Origin: Fibrobacterota bacterium | GTDB lineage: Bacteria; Fibrobacterota; Chitinivibrionia; Chitinivibrionales; FEN-1185 | Reading direction: 5' to 3' | NCBI GenBank assembly: GCA_003165595.1 | Contig: PLWQ01000026.1 | Coordinates: forward strand, 149,639 to 213,638 | Length of the DNA stretch: 64,000 nt | Shown: positions 40,582 through 49,870 of the stretch, in pieces | How the letters are laid out: each line of letters starts with the position of its first letter | Position numbering within the stretch: position 1 is the first letter of the stretch | The notes under the pieces: generated by a model | What the model saw: only the letters and a program-made list of their open reading frames with translations | What the model was told of the DNA's origin: nothing | Databases searched by the model: none | Program-made: the position numbers and the translations under genes

Positions 40582-43374
40582 ATGAAGAACAGAATTGCGT
40601 TGGTTGCGGCGATTGTTGCCGGTATCGCGTTTTCGTTGTGCACGGCGGAAACGTATGTTCCGGACCCGAGCGTCAGGCTCAAGATCAATTTGGGCGCCAC
40701 GCCGTGGAAGTTTAATATCGGCGATCCGGTAAACGCGCAAACCGCGGCGTTCAACGATGCGGCATGGACCACCGTGGGCATCCCGTACACATGGGCCGAC
40801 ATGCAGTCGTTTCTCAACATGGCCTCGGGCGGCCCGGGCAACGGCATCGGTGCCGTCGCCTGGTACCGGAAGCACTTCACGCTTGATAATGCATACGCCA
40901 ACAAGAAGATATTCGTGGAATTCGAGGGCGCGCATGTGGGCGCGCAGGTGTGGATCAACGGCACTATGATAAAAACCAACAGCGCATACAACCCGAGCGC
41001 CACCCACGTGATCGGGTTTGAACCCTTTATCGTGGACATCACGTCCAATGCGGTGCTAGGGGGAGCGGACAATGTTCTTGCGGTCAAGGTAAGCAACGTT
41101 GAGGGCTTTTATACCTATCCACATTTTTCGGTGGAATTCAAGTACGGCATGGGTGACGGCGGTTTGTTTCGGCCCGTGTGGATGCACGTCACCAATAAGG
41201 TCTATGTTCCGGCCAACGTGTACTCGGTCGTCAACAACTGGGGTACGTATGTGGCAGCCATGACTGCCACCGACGCTTCCGCGGACGTGAAGATCCTTAC
41301 GCATGTCCAGAACGCGAGCGGTGCCGCCGCAACCGTGACCCTTACCACAAAGATCGCGGAGGCCGCCTCCAATACGGTGGTTTGGAGCGGGGACCTGACC
41401 CAGGCGATAAGCGCGGACAGCAGTTTCGTTTTCGACCAGACCGCCACCGTGATCAATCCCAAGCTCTGGTATCCCGCCGCCAGCCCCTGGGGCAAACCCA
41501 ACATGTACAGGGTTTACCACATAGTCAAGATTGGGGCGACAACGGTTGACGTTTTCGAGAGCCCGCTGGGAATACGGGTGATAACCTGGAACAACGACCT
41601 CCCTGTTATCAACGGCCACCCGCATTACCTGCCGGGCGGCTCCTCACGGTACGATTATCCCGCGCTTGGCTCGGCCGTTCCCGAAGAAGTGCAGTGGCGC
41701 GACGCGAAGCTAATGGCCGACTGCGGGGGCTGCCTCTGGAGGCCGGGCCATGCAACGAGCAGTTCCGAATTCGTGGCCGCATGCGACGCGTACGGCGTTA
41801 TGTTGATGCAGCCAAGCGGCGACATCGAGGGAAGCTTCATGACATCGCAGATAGCGCCGTGGACTGCAAGCTATAACGCGGGGCTTAAGTACGAAACCCA
41901 CAGGGATATGCTCATACGGGACAGGAACAATCCTTCAATACTTGCATGGGAAGTGAGCAACGGCCCCATTGACATCGATTTTGCAAAAGCAATCCGTTCA
42001 AAGCTGGACAGCGTATGGGACCCGGTTCACACCCGCGCCAGCTCCGATCGGGGTTACTGGCCCGACGTTCCCAATGTGCAAGCCGGCGCTACCAGCATCA
42101 TTTCGTGCTCGGGCGCAGGCTGCGCCACTGCATTCCATCAACAATATCCCACTATTCCTACCTGGGGCGCCGAGGAATGGGGCGCAGGCACGGACTTCAG
42201 GTTCGACTACGACGGCGAGCTCGCCTTCGCGAACGGATATGTGAATAACTGGCGAACCATGCAAAAGGCAAAGGTTTTCGGCTATACGCAGTGGTACATG
42301 GCCGAAACTCCGGGGGAAAACGGGGTCGGCCGGTCGTTCGGCTGCGCAATGATGGACTGGAACCGCATTCCCAAAATGCTGTATAAGATCTTTCAGGCGA
42401 TCTGGACCGATTATTCGGTACAGCCTGTTGTCAACCTTGCACACCACTGGAACCGCGGGGGCGGCGTTACGGTCAACGCATTCAGCAACTGTCCCAGCGT
42501 GCGGCTCAGCATCAACGGCACCAGCCAGGGCGTGAAAACACCGTACCCGGATACGGTCGGAACGGCAATGATGCCCCGGCAATGTTCATGGAATGTGAAC
42601 TGGGCCGCAGGAACACTTCTGGCAGAGGGACTTGACGCGAACGGAAACGTGGTATGTTCCGATGTGAAGAAAACCGCAGGCGCGCCCGCGTGCGTCGCGC
42701 TCACCGTTTTGCCGCCGATCGTCCGGCCCGACAACGGCGACACGTTCAAAATCTATGCCAACGGTTCGGACGCGGCCCTCATTCTGGCCACCATTGTTGA
42801 CGCTCAGGGAAATTGGTGTCCCACGTCGAGCCCCAATGTCACCTTTGCCGTTTCCGGTGAGGGAAATTACCGCGGCGGCGCGGACAACAATATCTACAAC
42901 GGGACGCCTTCCCATTCGCCCGGCGATTACGAATTGGCGGCCGAAGGCGGCATGTGCAAGGTGGCAGTGCGCTCGACATTCACCCCGGGAACGGTTACCG
43001 TCACCGCCAATTCGGGCGGATTGTGCCAGGGCACCGCCAAGTTCACCACGGTTGCGATGCCGCCGATTCCGTCGGTTTCGGCGCGGGAGCCGGTGTACGG
43101 TCGAAAGGTCTTTGCCGCCGCAACGGTGGAGATGCGGATGATTGGGCACACGCTCCGGTATTTCCTCAACGTGCCCGCTATGGTGTCGTTCGACATTCTC
43201 GACGCAAGCGGCAAGATCGTGCGGCATGTTGATCGGTTCAAGCAGGTGGAGGGCTGGCATCCGCTGTCGCTTGGCGACGGGATCTCCGGCGCGAACGGCA
43301 ACGGTGTTTACTTTGTGAAATGCGCGATAGAACAAGGAAGCACGTTTGTGAAGCGGGTAGTTATGCTAAGATAG
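40582..43374 (+). CDS. Secreted GH2-like glycoside hydrolase, tandem copy 2
   Basis: The 930-residue protein starts at an ATG after GGGGGGAGAGG and has the signal peptide MKNRIALVAAIVAGIAFSLC. Domain order equals copy 1. It is much closer to copy 3 than to copy 1 throughout, including near-identical signal peptides. The acid/base region reads WEVSNGP (Trp456) and the nucleophile region TWGAEEWG. The C-terminus FDILDASGKIVRH ... VYFVKCAIEQGSTFVKR fits a sorting signal. Substrate is unknown; three paralogues in a row suggest related substrates or dosage. Confidence 0.8.
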   Translation: MKNRIALVAAIVAGIAFSLCTAETYVPDPSVRLKINLGATPWKFNIGDPVNAQTAAFNDAAWTTVGIPYTWADMQSFLNMASGGPGNGIGAVAWYRKHFTLDNAYANKKIFVEFEGAHVGAQVWINGTMIKTNSAYNPSATHVIGFEPFIVDITSNAVLGGADNVLAVKVSNVEGFYTYPHFSVEFKYGMGDGGLFRPVWMHVTNKVYVPANVYSVVNNWGTYVAAMTATDASADVKILTHVQNASGAAATVTLTTKIAEAASNTVVWSGDLTQAISADSSFVFDQTATVINPKLWYPAASPWGKPNMYRVYHIVKIGATTVDVFESPLGIRVITWNNDLPVINGHPHYLPGGSSRYDYPALGSAVPEEVQWRDAKLMADCGGCLWRPGHATSSSEFVAACDAYGVMLMQPSGDIEGSFMTSQIAPWTASYNAGLKYETHRDMLIRDRNNPSILAWEVSNGPIDIDFAKAIRSKLDSVWDPVHTRASSDRGYWPDVPNVQAGATSIISCSGAGCATAFHQQYPTIPTWGAEEWGAGTDFRFDYDGELAFANGYVNNWRTMQKAKVFGYTQWYMAETPGENGVGRSFGCAMMDWNRIPKMLYKIFQAIWTDYSVQPVVNLAHHWNRGGGVTVNAFSNCPSVRLSINGTSQGVKTPYPDTVGTAMMPRQCSWNVNWAAGTLLAEGLDANGNVVCSDVKKTAGAPACVALTVLPPIVRPDNGDTFKIYANGSDAALILATIVDAQGNWCPTSSPNVTFAVSGEGNYRGGADNNIYNGTPSHSPGDYELAAEGGMCKVAVRSTFTPGTVTVTANSGGLCQGTAKFTTVAMPPIPSVSAREPVYGRKVFAAATVEMRMIGHTLRYFLNVPAMVSFDILDASGKIVRHVDRFKQVEGWHPLSLGDGISGANGNGVYFVKCAIEQGSTFVKRVVMLR

Positions 43375-43649
43375 AAGAACATCTGTTGTGGGGGAGGTTC
43401 AGCCTGGGGTTTTGCCGCCCGGCGCGTTTTTGTAGGGGCACAGGATTCTGTGCCCCTCCTTGATGTAAACGTCGGATGTCCGAACCCATGCTCCTTCCGT
43501 GGGTAGCCCTTGAGGAAGTTGATCTTCAAGAAACAAGCGTTGGCTGCGGGGCACCCGGAAGCGTCGTGGGCTGAAGATTTATCGAATGCGAATTGTTTCC
43601 AACAGGAATATGTCCGAGCTGTTTTTAAAAACACGGGGGAGAGGTCGGT
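43375..43649. other. Gap between GH2-like copies 2 and 3, duplicated downstream of copy 3
   Basis: This 275-bp gap carries the hairpin GGGGCACAG-GATT-CTGTGCCCC (43436-43457) and a segment around CGTCGGATGTCCGAACCCA that is repeated downstream of copy 3 at 46490-46640 with few changes. Confidence 0.7.
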
Positions 43650-46442
43650 ATGAAAAACAGGATTGCGTTGGTTGCGGCGATAATTGCCGGTATGGCGATT
43701 TCGCTGTGCACAGCGGAAACGTATGTTCCGGACCCAAGCGTCAGGCTCAAGATTAACCTGGGCGCAACCCCGTGGAAGTTCACAAAGGGAGACCCCATAG
43801 GTGCGCAGACCACGGGCTACGCCGACGGTGGATGGCGCACCGTGGGCATTCCCTACACGTGGGACGACTCCTGTTCATTCCTCAACATGGGTGCGGGCGG
43901 GCCGGACGGGAACCTGGGCGCCACCACGTGGTATAGGAAGCACTTCACGCTCGACAACGCCTATTCGACCAAGAAGATATTCGTGGAGTTCGAGGGCGCG
44001 CATCAGGGGGCGGCGGCGTACATCAACGGCACGTTCCTCAAGGGCAACGACACGTGCAACCCGAACGCCACCCACGTGGTCGGCTTTGTCGGATTCATCG
44101 TGGACATCACCCCGTTCGTGCAGCTCGGCGGCGCCGACAACGTCCTCGCCGTCAAGGTGAGCAACACCGGCGGCGGGTTCTACCAAGATCCGGGCTTCGC
44201 CGAGGCATACAAGTACGGCATGGGCGACGGCGGGCTGTTTCGGCCCGTGTGGATGCACGTTACCGGCAAGGTGTACGTTCCGTGCAACGTTTACTCGGTT
44301 GTCAACAATTGGGGAACCTATGTGGCGGCCGTGACGGCGACCGACGCCTCGGCGACAATCAGGGTACTCACGCATGTTCAGAACGAGAGCGGGGCCGCTC
44401 AAACGGTGACGCTCACCACCAAGATAGTCGATTCGGCAAACATTGTGGTGCAGTCGATGGACAAGACCCAGACGATACCCAAGGACAGCAGCTTCGTGTT
44501 CGACCAGACCGGCGACGTCACCGGCCCACACCTGTGGTATCCGAACAACAGCCCGTACGGCAAGCCGTATATGTACAAGGTGTATCATATCGTGCAAATC
44601 GGCGGGGCTGTGGTGGACGTCTTCAAGAGCCCGCTGGGCATCCGCGTGATCACCTGGAACAACGATTTTCCTGTTATCAACGGCCACCCGCATTACATGT
44701 GGGGAGGCGCTTCGCGTTACGACTATCCGGCCCTGGGCACCGCGGTTCCAGAAGAAGTGCAGTGGCGCGACGCCAAGTACATGGCCGACTGCGGCGGCAA
44801 CCTGTGGAGGCCCGGTCACGCCAGCACCAGTCACCAATTCGTAGAAGCCTGCGACGCGTACGGCATCATGCTCATGCAGCCGAGCGGCGACATCGAGGGA
44901 AACCTGCAAACCGTCTACATCAATAGCCCAACCAGCAAGGTTCCTATCAAGAAAATGCTGCACAGGGACTTGGAAGTACGAGACCGGAACGACCCTTCGA
45001 TTCTGGCCTGGGAAGTGAGCAACGGCCCGATCGACAGCACCCTCGAAAGATACCTCCGGGTCTACGTGGACAGCGTGTGGGACCCGGTTAACACGCGCGC
45101 GATGTCGGACCGGGGATACTGGCCCGCCATCCCCATGTTCAACGCCGGGATCGTGAGCACGATTTCCTGCTCCGGCGCAGGCTGCGCCACGCCATTCCAT
45201 CAACAATATCCCAAGATACCTTCCTGGGGCGCCGAGGAATGGGGCGCGGGCACGGCGTTTCGTTTCAACTATGACGGCGAGCTCGCCTTCGCCAACGGCT
45301 ATCTCAACAACTGGAGAAACATGTACAAGGCGCATGTCTTCGGCTATACCCAGTGGTACATGGCGGAAACTCCGGGTGAAACCGGCATCGGCAGGTCGTT
45401 CGGCTGCGCCATGATGGACTGGAACCGCATCCCGAAAATGCTGTACAAGATCTTTCAGGCATGCTGGAACTACTACTCGGTGAAGCCGGTTGTCAACCTT
45501 GCATACCACTGGAACCGCGGCGGCGCGGTGACGGTAAATGCGTTTTCCAACTGTCCCAGCGTGCGGCTGCTCATTAACGGCACGGTCCAAGGCACCCCCC
45601 AGACCCCGTATCCGGACACGGTGGGCACCGCGATGATGCCCGGGCAATGCTCCTGGAACGTGAACTGGGCCGCAGGCACGCTCCGGGCGGAGGGGCTTGA
45701 CGCAAGCGGAAACGTGGTCTGCTTTGACGAGAAGAAGAGCTCTGGAGCACCTGCCAGCGTCCAGTTGACCGTGGATCCCAGCATAGTACGGCCCGACGAC
45801 GGCACTACGTTCCAGATCACCGCCAACGGCACCGACGCGGCCACCATTCTTGCCACGATTGTCGACGCGCAGGGAAACTGGGTCCCGACTGCGAGCAACA
45901 ATGTCACGTTCAGTGTTTCGGGCCCCGGATACTACTGCGGCGGTGCGGACAACAACACCGGCGGCGGCGGAGCAAACTATCATTCGCCGTTTGACCCCGA
46001 GCTGACCGCAGAGGGCGGCATGACAAGAATAGCGGTGCGCTCCACCTTTACACCCGGGACAGTCAACGTTACCGCCACCTCCGGCGGTTTGGGCCAGGGC
46101 ACCGCCTCGTTCACAACGGTCGCCGTACCGCCCATACCCTCGGTTTCCGTGAGACCTTTCATGAGCCGCGTCCTCGCGTCGCAGGCGGTCGTTACTATGG
46201 TCATGTTTGGCCACGGTGTGCTCCGGTATTTTCTCAACATACCAGCCGCGGTGTCATTCGATGTGCTTGACGGAAGCGGAAGGCTGGTGCGGCATGTCAA
46301 CCATTTCAAACAAGTGGAAGGCTGGCATTCCCTGCAGCTCGCCGGCGGAACATCCGGCACCGGCGGCAACGGTGTTTACTTTGTGAAATGCGCTGTTGAG
46401 CAGGGAAGCACGTTTGTGAAGCGGGTGGTTGTGCTAAAATAG
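43650..46442 (+). CDS. Secreted GH2-like glycoside hydrolase, tandem copy 3
   Basis: The 930-residue product has the signal peptide MKNRIALVAAIIAGMAISLC and the same modules as copies 1 and 2: jelly roll, Ig, TIM barrel, DUF4982-like, Ig-like and C-terminal sorting domain. WEVSNGP (Trp454) replaces the canonical Asn-Glu motif, and SWGAEEWG holds the candidate nucleophile. Its sequence and both flanks are very similar to those of copy 2, so the last duplication is recent. A GTAGGGGCACAG hairpin follows 58 bp after the stop. Confidence 0.8.
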   Translation: MKNRIALVAAIIAGMAISLCTAETYVPDPSVRLKINLGATPWKFTKGDPIGAQTTGYADGGWRTVGIPYTWDDSCSFLNMGAGGPDGNLGATTWYRKHFTLDNAYSTKKIFVEFEGAHQGAAAYINGTFLKGNDTCNPNATHVVGFVGFIVDITPFVQLGGADNVLAVKVSNTGGGFYQDPGFAEAYKYGMGDGGLFRPVWMHVTGKVYVPCNVYSVVNNWGTYVAAVTATDASATIRVLTHVQNESGAAQTVTLTTKIVDSANIVVQSMDKTQTIPKDSSFVFDQTGDVTGPHLWYPNNSPYGKPYMYKVYHIVQIGGAVVDVFKSPLGIRVITWNNDFPVINGHPHYMWGGASRYDYPALGTAVPEEVQWRDAKYMADCGGNLWRPGHASTSHQFVEACDAYGIMLMQPSGDIEGNLQTVYINSPTSKVPIKKMLHRDLEVRDRNDPSILAWEVSNGPIDSTLERYLRVYVDSVWDPVNTRAMSDRGYWPAIPMFNAGIVSTISCSGAGCATPFHQQYPKIPSWGAEEWGAGTAFRFNYDGELAFANGYLNNWRNMYKAHVFGYTQWYMAETPGETGIGRSFGCAMMDWNRIPKMLYKIFQACWNYYSVKPVVNLAYHWNRGGAVTVNAFSNCPSVRLLINGTVQGTPQTPYPDTVGTAMMPGQCSWNVNWAAGTLRAEGLDASGNVVCFDEKKSSGAPASVQLTVDPSIVRPDDGTTFQITANGTDAATILATIVDAQGNWVPTASNNVTFSVSGPGYYCGGADNNTGGGGANYHSPFDPELTAEGGMTRIAVRSTFTPGTVNVTATSGGLGQGTASFTTVAVPPIPSVSVRPFMSRVLASQAVVTMVMFGHGVLRYFLNIPAAVSFDVLDGSGRLVRHVNHFKQVEGWHSLQLAGGTSGTGGNGVYFVKCAVEQGSTFVKRVVVLK

Positions 46443-46757
46443 AAGAACATTGTTTGCGGGGGAGTTTGAGCCCGGGGCTTTGCCGCCCCGGCGCGTTTTT
46501 GTAGGGGCACAGGATTCTGTGCCCCTACTTGATATAATCGTCGGATGTCCGAACCCACACTCCCCTCGCGGGTAGCCCCCGAGGAAGTTGATTTTCAAGA
46601 AAGAGGCGTTGGCTGCGGGAGCATCCGGAAGCGTCGTGACAAAGAAGATGCTGAGAAATTGACAAGTGCAAGAAACTGCCGAGGCCCCATCCTCGTCTTC
46701 CAAACACCTCGTCGTCGAACCCTGTTCTATTTTCATTGATTATGCACTGGAGGTGGT
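46443..46757. other. Gap after GH2-like copy 3
   Basis: No gene is supported. A 12-bp perfect hairpin (GTAGGGGCACAG-GATT-CTGTGCCCCTAC, 46501-46528) is followed by about 110 bp homologous to the gap after copy 2. The nucleotidase ribosome-binding site GGAGG lies at 46749-46753. Confidence 0.65.
46501..46528. repeat. Perfect 12-bp hairpin of the GTAGGGGC family
   Basis: GTAGGGGCACAG and CTGTGCCCCTAC flank GATT. A 9-bp-stem version lies at 43436-43457 and a relative at 15230-15254, so this is a small family of intergenic palindromes in this genome. Confidence 0.75.
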
Positions 46758-48407
46758 GTGAAATTCCCTTTTTGCGGGCCGGCGATTCTCGCGGCCGTTG
46801 TTTCGCTCGTGTTCGCCGGACCGGCGTCTGCTCGGAAATACGCGAATGTCAAGATCCTGGCGATCAATGATTTTCACGGGCAGATCACCACGGGACTCAG
46901 AGTTGACGGCAGGCCTGCCGGCGGAGCCGCCGTGCTCGCATCCTATTTGGAATCGGAGCTTCCGGCAGGGGAGGGCCGATGCTTTCTTGTCGAGGCAGGA
47001 GACCTCGTCGGCGCTTCGCAACCGGAAAGCGCGCTTCTGCATGATGAACCGGCAGTTACATTTGTCAACTATTTGAGCGGGAAGATGCCCGTGGTGGGCG
47101 CCGCCGGGAACCATGAACTCGACAAAGGGGTTGCTGCGCTCAAACGTCTGCTCGATGGCGACCCGGCGGCCGGCGGCGCGACGCGGCAGGCGCGGTGGCG
47201 CGGCGCGCAATTCCCGGTGGTTTGCGCCAACATGGTGGATTCGGCCAGCGCTCTTCCGGTTCTTGCGCCGTTTGTGGTGATGACGGTGGCAGCCGTAAAC
47301 GTGCAGATCGCGTTTATCGGAGTGACGCTCAGGGAAACAAAGAGCATGGCTTGCCCGGGAGGGCTTGGGAGAACGGTGTTCCTCGACGAGGCACAGACTG
47401 TGAACTATTACGTGGAGATGCTCCGGGAAACAAGAGGTGTCCACGCGTTCGTGGTGCTTTGCCACAAGGGCGGACGCCAGCCTCTCTACAGTGGCTGGAC
47501 CGACACGCTCCAACCCTTACCATCTGGTGACATACTCAGCCTGGTTTCCGCCTTCGACGACGACGTCGACGTCGTCTGCACCGCGCATGCGCATGAATTT
47601 ACCAATGTGCTAGTGCGGCGCCGAAGCGGGAATACAACGCTTATTACCCAGGCGTTTTCCAAGGGAACTGCGTACGCCGAAATCGAATGCACGCTGGACA
47701 GCGCCTCGCGCGACATTCGGGGTCAGAGGGCGAAAATCGTAACCACGTGGGGCGATGCGGGACCGGGGCTTGCGCCCGATCCCGTGGTCGCGGCCATGGT
47801 CGGCAGTTGCACAAAGAAGGTGCTGCCGCTTACGGGAAGGGTTGTAGGCTCGGCACAGGCAGCGATATCGAGGATGCAGAACAGCGCAGGAGAGTCGGCG
47901 CTGGGCGACCTGATCGCCGACGCGCAGCGCTCGGCGTTGGCGGCCGACATCGCCTTCACCAACCCCGGCGGCATCCGCCAGGACCTGGAGCCGGGAAAGA
48001 TTACCTGGGGAATGCTTTACAATGTGCAACCGTTCGGCAACCGTCTGGTAAGACTGAGCCTTACCGGGCAGCAGATTTTCGACGTTCTCAACCAGCAGTG
48101 GGACAACCAGCAGGAATCAAAGATGCTTGGGATTTCGGGCATTATCTACACCTGGGACGGCAACCTTCCGGTCGGCGGTCGCGTCGTGGAGATCCGGAAG
48201 AACGGCAAGCCTGTGGACCGCAACGCGAGATATTCGGTGGCTGTCAACAGCTTCCTGGCGGGCGGCGGGGACAATTTTACCGCTTTGCGCCGCCCTGAAG
48301 GTGTTAAAAACGGCCCGTTGGATCTTGACGCGCTGGTCGCATATATCAAGTCTTTGCCTCAGCCCTTTGCTTGTCCCGAAAAGGGGCGCTGCGTGCGGCG
48401 GAATTGA
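46758..48407 (+). CDS. Secreted 5'-nucleotidase/UshA-like metallophosphoesterase
   Basis: A GTG start at 46758 follows GGAGGTGGT. The 549-residue protein has a signal peptide (about 1-25) and the two domains of the 5'-nucleotidase family: a metallophosphoesterase domain (about 30-290) with INDFHGQ, EAGDLVGAS, GNHELDKG and AHAHEF metal-ligand motifs, and the C-terminal 5_nucleotid_C domain (about 330-520; GDLIADAQRSA, NPGGIRQDL, INSFLAGGGDNF-like VNSFLAGGGDNF). It probably hydrolyses nucleotides or UDP-sugars outside the inner membrane to recover nucleosides and phosphate. Confidence 0.88.
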   Translation: MKFPFCGPAILAAVVSLVFAGPASARKYANVKILAINDFHGQITTGLRVDGRPAGGAAVLASYLESELPAGEGRCFLVEAGDLVGASQPESALLHDEPAVTFVNYLSGKMPVVGAAGNHELDKGVAALKRLLDGDPAAGGATRQARWRGAQFPVVCANMVDSASALPVLAPFVVMTVAAVNVQIAFIGVTLRETKSMACPGGLGRTVFLDEAQTVNYYVEMLRETRGVHAFVVLCHKGGRQPLYSGWTDTLQPLPSGDILSLVSAFDDDVDVVCTAHAHEFTNVLVRRRSGNTTLITQAFSKGTAYAEIECTLDSASRDIRGQRAKIVTTWGDAGPGLAPDPVVAAMVGSCTKKVLPLTGRVVGSAQAAISRMQNSAGESALGDLIADAQRSALAADIAFTNPGGIRQDLEPGKITWGMLYNVQPFGNRLVRLSLTGQQIFDVLNQQWDNQQESKMLGISGIIYTWDGNLPVGGRVVEIRKNGKPVDRNARYSVAVNSFLAGGGDNFTALRRPEGVKNGPLDLDALVAYIKSLPQPFACPEKGRCVRRN

Positions 48408-48460
48408 GCATTGGTCAACGATGCGAGTAGAAACATCAGCCCTGGATAACAAGAAGAGAT

Positions 48461-49870
48461 CTACTTTTTAGCAAGATCTTCGCCAATACTCCTCGCCGCG
48501 TTCTTTCCCGCTCCCATGGCGAGGATCACGGTTGCGGCGCCGGTCACGATATCGCCGCCCGCGTAAACGAATTTCTTTGAGGTCCTGCCGTCTGCTTCGT
48601 TTGCCACGATAGTGCCGTGTTTGGTAACGGCGATGTCGGGCGTGGTTTCCCGGATGAGCGGATTGGGGCTGTTACCGATTGCGACGATAACGACGTCGCA
48701 GGGAATGTCGAACTCGCTCCCGGCAACGGGCACGGGTCGTTTCCTGCCCGATTCGTCCGGGGCGCCCAGCTTCATGCGGATGCAGCGGATGCCGGTGACG
48801 AATCCATTGTTGTCGGCGAGAACGGCCACGGGGTTGGTGAGCAGGTCGAAGACTATCCCTTCCTGCTTTGCATGATGCACTTCGGCGCTGCGCGCGGGCA
48901 TTTCGGCCTCGGTGCGGCGGTACACTATGGTGGACGTTTCGGCTCCCAGGCGCAAAGCGGTGCGGGCGGAGTCCATGGCCACATTGCCGCCCCCCACGGT
49001 CACCACGTGCTTGCCGCGGATAATGGGCGTGTCGGCGTCTTCCTTGTAGGCCTTCATGAGGTTGCTGCGCGTGAGGTATTCGTTCGCGGAATACACGCCG
49101 ATGCTGTCTTCGCCCGCAACGCGCATGAACGCGGGAAGACCCGCGCCCGCCCCGATAAAGATCGCGGCATAGCCTTCCTCCCCCAGCAATCCGTCCACGG
49201 TGGCGGTCCTGCCCACAATAAAATTGCGTTCCAGGACCACGCCGAGTTTGAGCAGGTAGCCGATCTCCTTTTTGACAATCTCCTTGGGAAGGCGGAATTC
49301 CGGGATGCCGTACACGAGAACGCCTCCGGCTTCATGAAATGCTTCGAAGACGGTGACGTCGAAGCCCTGCTTGATGAGCTCTCCCGCGGCGGTGAGCCCC
49401 GCGGGACCGGAGCCGACGACTCCCACTTTTGCGCCGTTTTTCGGGCGCAGGGCCGGCATGGCGAACTCGCCGTGCGACATTTCCCAGTCGGCGGCAAAAC
49501 GCTCCAGGTTGCCTATTGCAACGGCATCGCCTTTCTTTCCGAGAATACATCTTTCTTCACACTGCGTTTCCTGCGGGCACACGCGGCCGCAGATCGCCGG
49601 AAGCGCGTTGGTTTCCTTGATTTTCCGTGCCGCGTCGACATACTTTCCCCGGACGATCAAGTTCACGAATTCCGGAATCTGCACGTTGACCGGGCAGCCG
49701 CCGACGCACAGCGGTTTCCTGCATTGCAGGCAACGCCGCGCCTCGGTTTGAGCCTCGGTCTCGGTGTAGCCCAGCGGCACTTCGTCGAAATTATGCGCGC
49801 GAACCGCAGGGTTCTGTTCCCTCATGGGCGTGCGCGAGCTTTGCGCGGGCTTTGGAGAGTTTTGTGTCAT
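48461..49870 (-). CDS. nfnB: NfnB/GltD-type NADPH oxidoreductase
   Basis: The 469-residue protein (ATG at 49870) has the N-terminal double [4Fe-4S] domain (CLQCRKPLCVGGCPV and CGRVCPQETQCEERC), an FAD motif VGVVGSGPAGLTAA and an NADPH motif VVTVGGGNVAMDSARTA. This family covers glutamate synthase small subunit and NfnB, the bifurcating subunit of NADH-dependent ferredoxin:NADP+ oxidoreductase. The four-base overlap with an nfnA gene favours NfnB, but it might also supply NADPH electrons to the GltB subunits of the large operon. The start was set at MTQNSPK so that it overlaps the nfnA stop (ATGA). Confidence 0.9.
   Translation of the reverse strand: MTQNSPKPAQSSRTPMREQNPAVRAHNFDEVPLGYTETEAQTEARRCLQCRKPLCVGGCPVNVQIPEFVNLIVRGKYVDAARKIKETNALPAICGRVCPQETQCEERCILGKKGDAVAIGNLERFAADWEMSHGEFAMPALRPKNGAKVGVVGSGPAGLTAAGELIKQGFDVTVFEAFHEAGGVLVYGIPEFRLPKEIVKKEIGYLLKLGVVLERNFIVGRTATVDGLLGEEGYAAIFIGAGAGLPAFMRVAGEDSIGVYSANEYLTRSNLMKAYKEDADTPIIRGKHVVTVGGGNVAMDSARTALRLGAETSTIVYRRTEAEMPARSAEVHHAKQEGIVFDLLTNPVAVLADNNGFVTGIRCIRMKLGAPDESGRKRPVPVAGSEFDIPCDVVIVAIGNSPNPLIRETTPDIAVTKHGTIVANEADGRTSKKFVYAGGDIVTGAATVILAMGAGKNAARSIGEDLAKK

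Noticed and set aside
43875-46214. Minus-strand frame of 779 codons opposite GH2-like copy 3
   Set aside because: High GC gives long antisense frames. The plus strand encodes a signal peptide, recognisable domains and a sorting signal, and the antisense product has no family features.
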